This document shows, piece by piece, positions 46,822 through 54,948 of a stretch of DNA of 64,000 nt (position 1 is its first letter; every line of letters starts with the position of its first letter). Below the pieces are notes generated by a model. It did not search any database, was not told the origin of the DNA, and was given only the letters and a program-made list of their open reading frames with translations. The translations under genes and the position numbers were made by a program. Origin of the DNA: JAABRB01 sp963735025 (lineage in GTDB: Bacteria; Pseudomonadota; Gammaproteobacteria; Burkholderiales; SG8-39); contig CAVTJG010000020.1 in the NCBI GenBank assembly GCA_963735025.1, positions 69,478 to 133,477 on the forward strand, given 5' to 3'.

Positions 46822-46837
46822 GGGCACGCCGATTGCC
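46822..46837 (+). promoter_or_regulatory. sigma54 -24/-12 promoter before sodB
   Basis: GGGCACGCCGATTGCC, same core (GGCACGCCGATTGCC) as the site at 8165. Exact spacing, 71 nt before ATG 46908. Confidence 0.72.
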
Positions 46838-46907
46838 CGCGCGGGAGTGAGGGAGTGATACCACGTTCGCCGTCGCATGGTTTCAACCTGATCTAGGGAG
46901 CTATCGC

Positions 46908-47555
46908 ATGTATTCGACGACCAAGAAAGAAGCTGTCAACGAAAGCGTTTTCGAGCTCGCACCCCTTCCGTTCGCCGAAGATGCTCTCGAACCGATTATC
47001 TCGAAACGGACCGTCCAGCTACACCACGGCAAGCATCATCGCAAATATGTCGATACGCTGAACGAACTGGTCAAAGGGACCGAGTTCGAGACTCTTGCGC
47101 TCGACGACGTGGTCGCGCGCGCCGCGAACAACCCGGCCCACCAGTCGATCTTCAACAATGCCGGCCAGAACTGGAATCACCACTTCTACTGGCGCAGCCT
47201 CGCGCCCGGCGGCGCGCGTCCCACGGGCAAGCTGCTCGAGCGCCTCGATCGTGATCTCGGCGGATACGAGGCATTCGTCGAAGCCATGACCAAGTCGGCG
47301 ACCGGCCAGTTCGGCAGCGGCTGGGCATGGCTTGCGCTCGACCGCGGCAAGCTGAAGGTGCTATCGACTGCCAATGCCGACACGCCGATCGCGCACGACG
47401 TGGCCCCGCTCCTCGCACTGGACGTCTGGGAGCACGCGTACTACCTCGACTATCAGAATCGCCGCGAAGAGCACGTCAAGAAGGTGATCGACCGCCTCCT
47501 GAACTGGGAATTCGCCGACATGAACCTGACCGAGGCCGGCTCGCGATCGAGGTGA
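46908..47555 (+). CDS. sodB: superoxide dismutase, Fe type
   Basis: 215 residues. Metal ligands are in QLHHGKHHRKYVD (first His), NHHFYWRSL (second) and DVWEHAYYLDYQNRR (Asp and His). AQ-rich NNAGQNWNHHFYW with Gln before the Asn favours the Fe subtype, whose outer-sphere Gln comes from this region. The N-terminal ~20-residue extension (MYSTTKKEAVNESVF) is longer than in typical SodB. Converts superoxide to peroxide and O2 in the cytoplasm. Placed behind a sigma54 promoter and divergent from cydAB. Confidence 0.92.
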   Translation: MYSTTKKEAVNESVFELAPLPFAEDALEPIISKRTVQLHHGKHHRKYVDTLNELVKGTEFETLALDDVVARAANNPAHQSIFNNAGQNWNHHFYWRSLAPGGARPTGKLLERLDRDLGGYEAFVEAMTKSATGQFGSGWAWLALDRGKLKVLSTANADTPIAHDVAPLLALDVWEHAYYLDYQNRREEHVKKVIDRLLNWEFADMNLTEAGSRSR

Positions 47556-47564
47556 TGATCGACA

Positions 47565-48092
47565 TCATTGCTTCTTCTTCGGCGCTGCGTTCGCCTCCAC
47601 ACCCTTGCCGGTAAGCTGCTCGCTTTTCGCGCTCAGCCATTGATAGAGTCCGAGTACGAGGACCATCGCGACCACCGCAAACAGCAGGAATCCGGCGTAG
47701 AGCACATTCACGGTGACGCTTTCCTTGGCAGCGCCGAAGATGAGCACCACGGCCTCCAGGCTTACGGCGATTGAGATGATGGTCAGGAACTTGGTGAGGG
47801 TGCCGCGTGCCTCTGCCGCCGCGCGGAGCTCGCGCGAGCGCAGCACTTCCTCGTCGAAGAGATATTTTGACACATCGATCACCGCCAACGCGAGCACGGT
47901 CAGCCCAATGGCGTTCAGCATGGCGCGCATCGGGTCCCCTTCCGACTGGATTTCGCTCCACACGTTCCAGAGGCTGTAACCTATGACGCCGATCGCGATG
48001 CACAGGAGGGTGACCGCGATGATGAAGTACAGGGCCTTGCCGAAGAGGGTGGTCGCCCCGACGAGGCGGTCTGGAGCGTCAGGCTTGGCCAT
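47565..48092 (-). CDS. hypothetical membrane protein, 175 aa
   Basis: Four predicted helices (ALYFIIAVTLLCIAIGVIGY; MRAMLNAIGLTVLALAVIDV; FLTIISIAVSLEAVVLIFGA; VLYAGFLLFAVVAMVLVLGL). The loop after helix 2 (KYLFDEEVLRSRELRAAAEA) is charged, with a Lys-rich C-terminus. Resembles GNAT-unrelated four-helix inner-membrane proteins of unknown function. A weak sigma54-like site (minus CGGGGCGCAGGTTGCG, 48193-48208) lies ~100 nt upstream. Convergent with sodB, 9 nt apart. Confidence 0.68.
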   Translation of the reverse strand: MAKPDAPDRLVGATTLFGKALYFIIAVTLLCIAIGVIGYSLWNVWSEIQSEGDPMRAMLNAIGLTVLALAVIDVSKYLFDEEVLRSRELRAAAEARGTLTKFLTIISIAVSLEAVVLIFGAAKESVTVNVLYAGFLLFAVVAMVLVLGLYQWLSAKSEQLTGKGVEANAAPKKKQ

Positions 48093-48238
48093 GGAAAAGT
48101 TCTCCCGCCACGTCGAGGGATCGGCGCAGCCTTAGAGACGCGGCCGACCCGACCGGGGGTCTCGGACCGGGACGCGACAAAGATCGGCGAGGCGCAACCT
48201 GCGCCCCGCCGGTGCAAGGGAAAGACAGACCGATCCGC

Positions 48239-49156
48239 TTATCCGCCTTGCCTGCGCGGCGTCGCGACATCAGCCTGCGAGTTGAGGCGATCCGGCGCGA
48301 CATTGAGCTTCGCCAGAGTCTGCGGATTGAGCCAGCCAGTCATCTCCAGGCCCTCTTGCTGCTGGAACTTGTAGACCGCTGCTTTCGTCTGTGGACCCCA
48401 AGTGCCGTCTATGCTGCCGACGTCGAACCCCCTCTCGTGCAATGCCTGCTGCGCCGCTCGAATCGTCCGCGGATTGTCGCGGACGTATTCGGGCCGCTGC
48501 TCGCTTTCAGGCCGCACAGCATTCCGGGACTGCATTCCGGAGTTTCCATGCAACTGCACCTGGAGCTTCGCCAGCGTGTCCGGCTCCAGCCGGCCGCTCG
48601 CAAACAGGCCCTCGCGCTCCTGGAAATCGATCAATGCGGCTCTGCTCTTCGGACCCCATATGCCGTCCACGCCACCGACGTCGAACCCCTGGTCTTGCAG
48701 GGCCTGCTGTGCCGCGCGCACGGTATCCGGATCGTAACGATCGTACGTCATGGACGCACTGCGGGACGCTTCCGTGGTCCGGGAGTGCATGGCGCCGGCG
48801 GATTCCTCTGTGGTCCGAGACTGCATATGCTGGTCGCTCTGCCTGACCTCGAGCTTCGCCAGGGTCGCCGGCTCGAGCCGGCCGCTGGCAAACAGCCCTT
48901 CGCGTTCCTGGAATCTTTGCAGTGCCGCACGTGTCTGGGGACCCCAGACTCCGTCGATTTCGCCTTCGTACAGGCCCCGCTGCTGGAGTGCCTGTTGCGC
49001 TTCGCGCATCGTGCTCGAGTCATACGTCGAATAAGCACTTTGGGATTTCTGTTTCTGGGATTCCTGTTTCATGCTCTGCGACGGATCGGCTGCGAGAGCC
49101 GGTCCCACGAGTGCAACTGCGGTGGTCGTCGCCAGGGCGATTTGCTTCAATTTCAT
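48239..49156 (-). CDS. exported triple peptidoglycan-binding-like repeat protein
   Basis: 305 residues. Signal peptide MKLKQIALATTTAVALVGPA then LA. Three PG_binding_1-type repeats of ~90 residues, each with EAQQALQQRGLYEGEIDGVW-like, GPQTRAALQRFQEREGL-like and LEPATLAKL-like segments, separated by Gln/Ser-rich spacers. No catalytic domain is attached, so it probably binds cell wall glycans or acts in the envelope as a stress protein. Repeats 2 and 3 are closer to each other than to 1. A possible sigma54-type site lies 110 nt upstream. Confidence 0.82.
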   Translation of the reverse strand: MKLKQIALATTTAVALVGPALAADPSQSMKQESQKQKSQSAYSTYDSSTMREAQQALQQRGLYEGEIDGVWGPQTRAALQRFQEREGLFASGRLEPATLAKLEVRQSDQHMQSRTTEESAGAMHSRTTEASRSASMTYDRYDPDTVRAAQQALQDQGFDVGGVDGIWGPKSRAALIDFQEREGLFASGRLEPDTLAKLQVQLHGNSGMQSRNAVRPESEQRPEYVRDNPRTIRAAQQALHERGFDVGSIDGTWGPQTKAAVYKFQQQEGLEMTGWLNPQTLAKLNVAPDRLNSQADVATPRRQGG

Positions 49157-49265
49157 ACGCGTCTCCGTAGTGTGGTTTTGAAAAAAGCATCCTTCGGTGT
49201 CGCTCTTCGGCGACACCCGGGCCGGCTCGCCGAAGCGAGTCGTTGGCGCCCAGTCCCTATGAAGA

Positions 49266-49281
49266 AGCACCTGGCATGCCT
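49266..49281 (-). promoter_or_regulatory. possible sigma54 site before PG-binding gene
   Basis: Minus-strand AGGCATGCCAGGTGCT keeps AGGCATG and GG-N10-GC, with GTGC in place of TTGC, 110 nt before ATG 49156. Confidence 0.4.
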
Positions 49282-49338
49282 GCGAACGCCACTTGCAGGC
49301 CGGCGATTCGCGCGTCCGAGAGCGAGCGGTACTTGTCC

Positions 49339-49671
49339 TCAGCCCGCGTTGCCGTGAGTTTCCTTCCACCGCTTGAGCTGGCGCTCCATAGCGTTGAAGG
49401 CGTCGCGCACTGCGACGTGCAGGTCGCAATGTGCATTCATGTCGCCGGGCCTGTTGCTCACACCAAGCTCGGTTCCCGGAACCCTCACCTCGACCCGGAC
49501 TTCGTACGGATTTCCCTTGTGCTGGCTCTGATGCGGCGCGGCCACGAAGACGCGGCAGGTCGTGATCCCCGCGTAGAGGCGCTCGAGCTTGTCGATGCGT
49601 CCCCGGATGTCCGCCTCGGCCGCCGGAGATCGGTCGGTATCGACGAACGATATCTCCACGGTCGCGGGCAT
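49339..49671 (-). CDS. ribosome hibernation promoting factor-like protein
   Basis: 110 residues with the beta-alpha-beta3-alpha pattern of the HPF/YfiA fold: ATVEISFVDTDRSPAAEADI, RGRIDKLERLYAGITTCRVF, KGNPYEVRVEVRVPGTELGV, HCDLHVAVRDAFNAMERQLK. Short form without the C-terminal dimerisation domain. Such factors bind the 30S mRNA channel to stall idle ribosomes. The basic residues of canonical HPF are only partly kept. Begins 4 nt after the PRC-barrel gene, so cotranscribed under the sigma54 promoter at 50452. Confidence 0.82.
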   Translation of the reverse strand: MPATVEISFVDTDRSPAAEADIRGRIDKLERLYAGITTCRVFVAAPHQSQHKGNPYEVRVEVRVPGTELGVSNRPGDMNAHCDLHVAVRDAFNAMERQLKRWKETHGNAG

Positions 49672-49674
49672 CCT

Positions 49675-50376
49675 TCAACCGCCGTACTCGGGGCTCTTCT
49701 TGACCGTGTCCCGGCTGAGACGAAGATGCACACTGTGGCTTGGCCAATCGACGTGCTCGATCTGGCTCGGCGCGACCAGCACGGTCTTGCCGGGCAGCCA
49801 GTTGCGCGTGTCGACGAGGAGATAGCGGATCGCCCAGCTTTCCAGGTCGATCAATAGGTCGACCACATGACCGATCGAACCGTCAGTCACCTCGATCCCA
49901 TACCCGCTTACCTCGACGCTCGAACGCAGATGCGTGTGGCCGACTTCGCCGGCCTCCAATTTCCGCGTCGCGGGACTCGTCGCCTCGGGCGCTCGCATCG
50001 CGGGTGCGGCGCCGGCGAGCGGCACCGCGCCGGGACCCCAGAGGTACGGCCCCATCCAGTAGTAGGGATAGCCGAAGTGCTCGGCGAGCGCGGTCTCGTA
50101 CTGGCGCGACACGGGGCGGTCGGTCTCGACGCCAGGACTTTCTTCGACCTGCTTGCGCGTGAGCTTCGCGGCGATGGCGTCGTCGGGCGATTGCGTGGCA
50201 TCGAGCGACGCGGGCGAAATCAGAACGTCCCGCCCGCTTAGCCAGCCGCCCGTGGCGACTACCAGATAGCGCACCGCCCAGCGTTCATCGTCGAAATAGA
50301 GATCGCGAACCTTGCCGATCTCGCCGTCGGTCGCGCGCAGCGTCCGGCCGATGATGGCCTCGCCTCGCTTGTCCAT
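49675..50376 (-). CDS. double PRC-barrel domain protein
   Basis: 233 residues after a strong AAAGGAGG site. Two PRC-barrels: residues ~5-80 (IIGRTLRATDGEIGKVRDLY, WAVRYLVVATGGWLSGRDVL) and ~150-225 (SIGHVVDLLIDLESWAIRYL, NWLPGKTVLVAPSQIEHV). Between them is a Tyr/Pro-rich linker (FGYPYYWMGPYLWGPG). PRC-barrels bind RNA or proteins, and stress-related proteins with two barrels are common beside hibernation factors. Function otherwise unknown. Divergent from the Cys-rich gene, each with its own sigma54-type site. Confidence 0.82.
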   Translation of the reverse strand: MDKRGEAIIGRTLRATDGEIGKVRDLYFDDERWAVRYLVVATGGWLSGRDVLISPASLDATQSPDDAIAAKLTRKQVEESPGVETDRPVSRQYETALAEHFGYPYYWMGPYLWGPGAVPLAGAAPAMRAPEATSPATRKLEAGEVGHTHLRSSVEVSGYGIEVTDGSIGHVVDLLIDLESWAIRYLLVDTRNWLPGKTVLVAPSQIEHVDWPSHSVHLRLSRDTVKKSPEYGG

Positions 50377-50451
50377 CCGGGCCTCCTTTCCGATGCTGAT
50401 CACCCGCCGCTCGGCAATGCGCGGGCGCTTTGCCTTGACGGACGATGAGGC

Positions 50452-50467
50452 CGCAAGCGACGTGCCC
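50452..50467 (-). promoter_or_regulatory. sigma54 -24/-12 promoter before PRC-barrel/HPF genes
   Basis: Minus-strand GGGCACGTCGCTTGCG, exact GG-N10-GC with TTGC, 76 nt before ATG 50376. Confidence 0.73.
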
Positions 50468-50482
50468 GGGGAAAGCGTCGAG

Positions 50483-50516
50483 GGTAAGGCTTGCCGAACG
50501 GTCGGTAACCCTTGCC
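50483..50516. promoter_or_regulatory. two GGTAA-N3-TTGCC dyads, 21 bp apart
   Basis: GGTAAGGCTTGCC (50483-50495) and GGTAACCCTTGCC (50504-50516), each a dyad with one T/C mismatch, lying between the divergent sigma54 sites at 50452 and 50559. The clearest form of the motif in the window. Confidence 0.6.
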
Positions 50517-50558
50517 GGCAAAGCGCCTCTGGCGCCGGCCCGGCACGTTCCCTATCTC

Positions 50559-50574
50559 GGGCACGAGCAATGCG
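50559..50574 (+). promoter_or_regulatory. sigma54 -24/-12 promoter before Cys-rich gene
   Basis: GGGCACGAGCAATGCG keeps GG-N10-GC and GGCACG. The -12 element is ATGC. 34 nt before ATG 50609. Confidence 0.6.
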
Positions 50575-50608
50575 CACTCGCGCCAAGGCAACTGCGGAGT
50601 CTCGATCG

Positions 50609-50977
50609 ATGGTCCCAATGGACTTGATCACCCCCGACATGGAGCGTTGCGCCGCCGCGTGCGCCGAATGCCACAGCGCCTGTTTGCGCGCGGCGACGAG
50701 CGGCAATCTAGGTGCCGGTGACTTCGGACTCGCTTCCGAGCATTTCCGTCTCCTCATGGATTGCGCCGACCTGTGCGCGACGACCGGTGACTTTCTGCTC
50801 CGCGGCTCGGCGTTCCATGAACGCGTATGCGGCGCCTGCGCAGAGGTCTGCGCTGCATGTGCTCAGAGTTGCTCGCAGTTTGAAGGCCGCGACGCGCAGG
50901 ACGTCATGCGCAGGTGTCGCGAAGCGTGCGACCTCTGCGCGAAACGGTGCCGCGCGGCAGCCGGCGCGATTCGCTGA
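50609..50977 (+). CDS. Cys-rich four-helix copper-binding-like protein (DUF326)
   Basis: 122 residues, 16 of them Cys, set in helical heptads: MERCAAACAECHSACLRAAT, LLMDCADLCATTGDFLL, VCGACAEVCAACAQSC, CREACDLCAKRC. This is the pattern of four-helix bundle proteins that bind Cu(I) in a thiolate core. It probably buffers copper, fitting the nearby copper-requiring oxidase and SCO gene. No signal peptide, so cytosolic. ATG 50618 is an alternative start. Confidence 0.85.
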   Translation: MVPMDLITPDMERCAAACAECHSACLRAATSGNLGAGDFGLASEHFRLLMDCADLCATTGDFLLRGSAFHERVCGACAEVCAACAQSCSQFEGRDAQDVMRRCREACDLCAKRCRAAAGAIR

Positions 50978-50996
50978 TCAACGCGGGTGAATGCGG

Positions 50997-51221
50997 TCAA
51001 CCCCTCTGACGAGGCTTCTCGCCCGGATGCCGAGGCTGATCCTGCTCTGGAGCTGGTGGACAAGCGGTGTCCCATCCGTGCGGATTTCGGCAGTCGGTGT
51101 CCTCCAGCCCGCGCTCGACGTCGTCTTTCGCCTGCTCAACGACCTCGCGCTGCGGCGCGCTGCGCTTACCCCGTTTCGCGAGCTCGGTCGGCGATTCGTC
51201 GCGCTCGTGTGGCAGCTTCAC
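50997..51221 (-). CDS. small hydrophilic hypothetical protein
   Basis: 74 residues from GTG 51221: VKLPHERDESPTELAKRGKR, SAPQREVVEQAKDDVERGLE and a Pro-rich tail. Resembles short conserved hypotheticals of betaproteobacteria with a DESP-x-ELAKRG-like opening and a single amphipathic helix. No function can be given and the ribosome site is weak. The plus strand of the same stretch is open too but reads less like protein. Confidence 0.45.
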   Translation of the reverse strand: MKLPHERDESPTELAKRGKRSAPQREVVEQAKDDVERGLEDTDCRNPHGWDTACPPAPEQDQPRHPGEKPRQRG

Positions 51222-51383
51222 GCGCTCAGCCCCGATTGCTGGATCCTGCCCTGCGGCCCCGCCCGCTTCCGGATTCGGGCGTAGTACGCGATCGGGCCTC
51301 GTGCCCCGCGACGGCCGTTTGCGTGGATGCCTCCCCATGGGGTGGAGAGGTGCAAATGGCGTGCCCGTGCAGGGGCGCGGTCG

Positions 51384-53201
51384 CTACCGAAGGGTCATGG
51401 CATACGCGAGCGAGACTCCGCTCGTGATCAGTCCGACATGGCTGAGCGCTTGAGGGAAATTGCCGAGAAACGCGCCGTTCACGGGGTCGATCTGCTCGGG
51501 CAGAAGCCCGAGAGGATTGGCGCGCGCGCACACTGCTTCGTACATTTCGAGCGCGTCGTCGATCCGCCCCTGCAGCGCAAGGTTGTCCACCAGCCAGAAG
51601 CTGCAGAGCAGGAACGCGCCCTCTTGGTCCGGCAGCCCGTCCGGCAATTCGTGCCGCAGGTAGCGGTAGACTAACCCGTTTGCCGGCGACAGCCGCTCGG
51701 TAATCGCTGCAGTGGTCGCCTTCATGCGCGGATGATCTGCAGGAATTAGGCGGCGCAGCGGCAGGGCGAGCACGCTCGCGTCGAGCGCATCGCCGCCCAG
51801 GTGCGCGGCGAACGCCCCGAGCCGTTCGTTCCATGCTCCCTCGACAATCGTATCGCGCATGCGCGCCGCGTCCGCGCGCCAGTCCGCGACGTCCCCGGTA
51901 AGCCCCAGTGCCTCGGCGACACGCGCGCCGCGGTCCACCGCGACCTGACACATTGCAGCGGAGTAGGTGAACGGTCGCGCCACTGAGCGTACCTCCCAGA
52001 TGCCCTGGTCGGGCGCATCCCATGCGTCGCGCGCCATCTACGCGAGCGGCCGCAGGCGCGCCCATAGCGGGTCGTCGATCGTGCCGCCACGCCTGGCCCA
52101 CAGATACGCACAGTCGAGAATCTCGCCGAAGATGTCGTGCTGGCGCTGCGCGGCCGCGGCATTTCCCCAGCGCACCGGCGCCGAGCGGCGGTAGCCTTCC
52201 AACCTCTCGTCCACGCGCTCGGCAGGTGCTTCCAGGCCGTCGAGCGTGTACAGGACGCGGGGATGCCCACCGCGCTCGACGACGTCGAGCACCCAGGCGA
52301 GGAAACCCGCCGATTCGTGATTGAGGCCGATGCGACTCATTGCGTAGACGCTGAACGCCGCGTCACGAACCCAGGCATAGCGATAGTCCCAGTTGCGCAC
52401 GCCTCCGATCGTCTCGGGCAAGGAGGAGGTCGGCGCCGCAACCATGGCCCCGTTCTCGAAGTGATCAAGCAGTTTCAAGGTGATGGCCGATCTTCGCACC
52501 AGCGAAACGTGCGGGCCCTCGTACTGGATGTTCGACTGCCAGCGCTCCCAAGCCTCGACCGTCGCTCGATAGATCGCCTCCGGGTCCACGCCCTGCGCCC
52601 GGCGCCCCGCGGTGTGCCAGCGGAGCACAAGATGGTTCCGGTCGCCGCGCGCCAGGGCGATGCTAGTTCGCGGCCCCTCAATTGGGAAATCTGTGTCGAG
52701 CTGCAGTCCGAAGTCGGAGCGTGCGGAACACCGGATGGACAGGCCGTCGCCGCGCCGCTCGGTCGCGGCGCCGCCCCATGGCTCGAGCTCGACGCGCAAA
52801 CGCACGCGCCCCTCCACAACCTCGATCATGCGCAGCAGCTCGCCCCGTGCCGCCTTGACGTCCTCGGTCAGGTCCGCGCCCGACTGGAGCGTCATCATGT
52901 CGGTGATGCGCGCGATGCCGCCGTGCGCGTCGGCAAGTTCGGTGACCAGTACGCCGGTGTCGCCCAGATAGCGCTGGCGGGACGCGGTGAGCCCCTCCGG
53001 CGCAATCGTAAAACCGCCGCCGCGCGTGCGATCGAGGAGCCCGGCGAAGATCGGCGGATCATCGAACTGGGGCGCGCACAGCCACGAGACCGTGCCATCG
53101 CGCCCGACGAGCGCTGCCGTCTCGCCATCGCCGATCAAGCCATGATCTGCGATCGGAAGATAGCCATCCTGGTATGCGAGCGGCGCGAAATCGTCTGTCA
53201 T
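51384..53201 (-). CDS. GH15 glucoamylase-like protein, interrupted by in-frame TAG
   Basis: From ATG 53201 (MTDDFAPLAYQDGYLPIADH) a GH15-type protein: GLIGDGETAALVGRDGTVSW, the N-terminal beta sandwich, then the (alpha/alpha)6 barrel with NWDYRYAWVRDAAFSVYAMS, catalytic-region EAPAERVDERLEGYRRSAPV, and second-half QGIWEVRS. At 52038-52040 the codon is TAG, directly followed in frame by ATG and continuing MARDAWDAPDQGIWEVRSVA to 51384. So the ~605-residue enzyme is split by one stop at about residue 387, either a nonsense mutation, a base error, or two polypeptides. Would hydrolyse alpha-glucosidic bonds (glucan or trehalose-like). Confidence 0.8.
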
Positions 53202-53211
53202 CCGGATACAG

Positions 53212-53227
53212 TGCAATTGGCGTTCCC
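53212..53227 (-). promoter_or_regulatory. sigma54-type site before GH15 gene
   Basis: Minus-strand GGGAACGCCAATTGCA has exact spacing and TTGCA. Only ~11 nt separate it from the annotated ATG, so the message would be leaderless or the real start lies further in. Confidence 0.5.
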
Positions 53228-53239
53228 ATCGGCTAGGGC

Positions 53240-53255
53240 GGGCATGTCAGTTGCC
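53240..53255 (+). promoter_or_regulatory. sigma54 -24/-12 promoter before antiporter gene
   Basis: GGGCATGTCAGTTGCC, exact spacing with TTGC, 131 nt before ATG 53387 and only 12 bp from the divergent site at 53212. Confidence 0.65.
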
Positions 53256-53290
53256 TACTTCCGGACGCGTCTCAATTCAAATGGATACCC

Positions 53291-53368
53291 ATGGCGCTCG
53301 GTACCGCCAATTTCGTCAAACACGATTTCAATGTTTGCGACATCGCGCTCGGCAGGCAGGCGTTCTAA
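53291..53368 (+). CDS. 25-codon ORF, possible degraded ahcY start
   Basis: MALGTANFVKHDFNVCDIAL then GRQAF and TAA. The HDFNVCDIAL-GRQ stretch recalls the start of S-adenosylhomocysteinase (D-Y-x-V-A-D-I-x-L), but the resemblance is short. No strong ribosome site. May be a leader peptide, a relic or chance. Confidence 0.2.
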   Translation: MALGTANFVKHDFNVCDIALGRQAF

Positions 53369-53386
53369 GCTTCACGCTGATCACGC

Positions 53387-54622
53387 ATGGAGCTCCTATA
53401 TGTCCTTCTCGTGCTGCTCGCCGCGGCGCGGCTCGCCGGCGAAGTCGCCGAGCGGCTCGGTCAGCCGCCGCTCGTGGGCGAGCTTGTCGCGGGAATCGCG
53501 CTCGGGCTGGTCGTCCAGCGCTACTCGGGAGCGTTTCCGGTGCTCGCCGGGCTGCGCGACGACGAGGTCTTCACCGCGCTGACCGACCTCGCCATCTTCT
53601 TTCTGATGCTCTATGCGGGCGTGGAGACGCAACCGCGCGAGCTGGCGAAAGCGTCGAAGCGTGCGGTGCTGATCGCCGCGGGCGGAATGCTCGTCCCGCT
53701 CGCGATCGGATTCGCGCTCGCCTGGGCTTATCTGCCAGAGTCGTCGTACAAGCCTGCCCAGGCACTGTTTCTCGGAACGGCGCTCGCGATCACGGCAGTG
53801 CCCGTCTCGGTACGGATCCTGATGGATCTCGGGAAGCTCGACTCGCCGCTCGGCCAGACGATCGTCTCGGCGGCGCTGATCGACGACGTGCTCAGCCTCG
53901 TGCTGCTGGCGGTGCTCACCGCGATGATTCGCACCGGTGAGCTGCCGGATGCCCATGCGCTTGCGTGGCTTGCCGGGGAGATCGTCGTGTTCTTCGCGAT
54001 CACGAGCGTGGTCGGGCGCTACCTCTTTCCGTGGCTCGGCCGCAAGCTCAAGGCGGCGCATGCATCAGAGTTCGAGATGAGCGCGCTGCTTATCGCCGCA
54101 CTCGGCTATGGGGTGCTCGCCGAGGCCCTCGGCATGCACTTCATCCTCGGCGCGTTCGTCGCGGGCCTCTTCTTCGTTCGCCGGACGATCGAGCCCAAGA
54201 TCTACGAGGACATCAAGTCGAAGCTGAGCGCGATCACGATGGGCTTCTTCGCTCCACTGTTCTTCGCCTCGGTGGGCATGCATCTCGACCTCGTCGCCGC
54301 GGTCGAAATCCCGGTGTTCGTAGCGCTCATGATCGTGGCCGCGTTCGTCGGAAAGCTTGCGGGAGCCGGCCTGCCGGCCCTCGGCCTCGGATTCGGCCGG
54401 CGCGACGCGCTCGCGATCGGCACTGGGATGAGCGCGCGCGGCGCCGTCGAGCTCATCATCGCGGGCGTCGCAATGCGTGCGGGCCTGTTTTCTGTTCCGG
54501 ACCCGCCACCACCCGAAGTCGCCTATCTCTTCTCGGCAGTGGTGATCATGGCGCTCGTGACCACACTCATCACACCGATCGTTCTGAAGCGGCTTGTGAG
54601 CGGGTCGCGCAAGGCCAATTGA
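53387..54622 (+). CDS. CPA2-family cation:proton antiporter
   Basis: 411 residues, ~12 helices. KefB/NhaS-like marks: RLAGEVAERLGQPPLVGELV near the N-terminus, FFLMLYAGVETQPRELAKAS, ALAITAVPVSVRILMDLGKL, AALIDDVLSLVLLAVLTAMI (Asp pair of the exchange site), FAPLFFASVGMHLDL and GTGMSARGAVELIIAGVAMR. Exchanges Na+ or K+ for protons. No TrkA-type regulatory domain is attached. Downstream of a sigma54-type site, divergent from the GH15 gene. Confidence 0.88.
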   Translation: MELLYVLLVLLAAARLAGEVAERLGQPPLVGELVAGIALGLVVQRYSGAFPVLAGLRDDEVFTALTDLAIFFLMLYAGVETQPRELAKASKRAVLIAAGGMLVPLAIGFALAWAYLPESSYKPAQALFLGTALAITAVPVSVRILMDLGKLDSPLGQTIVSAALIDDVLSLVLLAVLTAMIRTGELPDAHALAWLAGEIVVFFAITSVVGRYLFPWLGRKLKAAHASEFEMSALLIAALGYGVLAEALGMHFILGAFVAGLFFVRRTIEPKIYEDIKSKLSAITMGFFAPLFFASVGMHLDLVAAVEIPVFVALMIVAAFVGKLAGAGLPALGLGFGRRDALAIGTGMSARGAVELIIAGVAMRAGLFSVPDPPPPEVAYLFSAVVIMALVTTLITPIVLKRLVSGSRKAN

Positions 54623-54948
54623 GGGCGCTCAGCGAGTCGGGAAGAAGCTCTATGCAGTACGCAGCCCGAGAGGGCGTTTCGAGGACATTCAGCGATACGC
54701 GCGTGCGCACCGCCCGGACGCGGCGCAACAGAGACGTAGCGGCGCGGTCCGCGACCAGCGCGATCGTCGCTGGGGTCGCGGCGGGTATCCTTCAACGGCG
54801 AGTCACCGTCATTGGGCGGCTTGATCGGCAACTCATCCGGCTTCGGATCGTCGACTGGTGCGCGTCGCTTCCGCCGCGGGGGTTCGGCTGGGGGCGGCGT
54901 CGGCCGGGGATCCTTCATCGGCGTACGCCGTCGTCGCGCTACAGCCAT
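54523..54948 (-). CDS. doubtful Pro-rich small protein
   Basis: From ATG 54948: MAVARRRRTPMKDPRPTPPP, AEPPRRKRRAPVDDPKPDEL and IKPPNDGDSPLKD are typical of small Pro-rich conserved hypotheticals. The last ~90 codons overlap the antiporter's 3' end and look artificial, so the real stop is probably near 54780 in another frame. Reported with low confidence. Confidence 0.3.
   Translation of the reverse strand: MAVARRRRTPMKDPRPTPPPAEPPRRKRRAPVDDPKPDELPIKPPNDGDSPLKDTRRDPSDDRAGRGPRRYVSVAPRPGGAHARIAECPRNALSGCVLHRASSRLAERPQLALRDPLTSRFRTIGVMSVVTSAMITTAEKR

Larger units (their letters stand above)
46492..46907. other. divergent cydA/sodB intergenic region, 416 bp
   Basis: No gene seen. Holds a weak leftward sigma54-type site (46618), two direct copies of the GGTAA dyad (46688, 46707) and a strong rightward sigma54 site (46822). 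Confidence 0.6.

Noticed and set aside
51067..51453. Plus-strand ORF across 51.0-51.45 kb
   Set aside because: Ser/Arg/Pro-biased composition typical of a shadow. It overlaps the GH15 3' end on the other strand.
52038..52040. TAG read as pyrrolysine or by programmed readthrough in GH15
   Set aside because: No Pyl genes are seen and the family has no such residue. Mutation or error is simpler.
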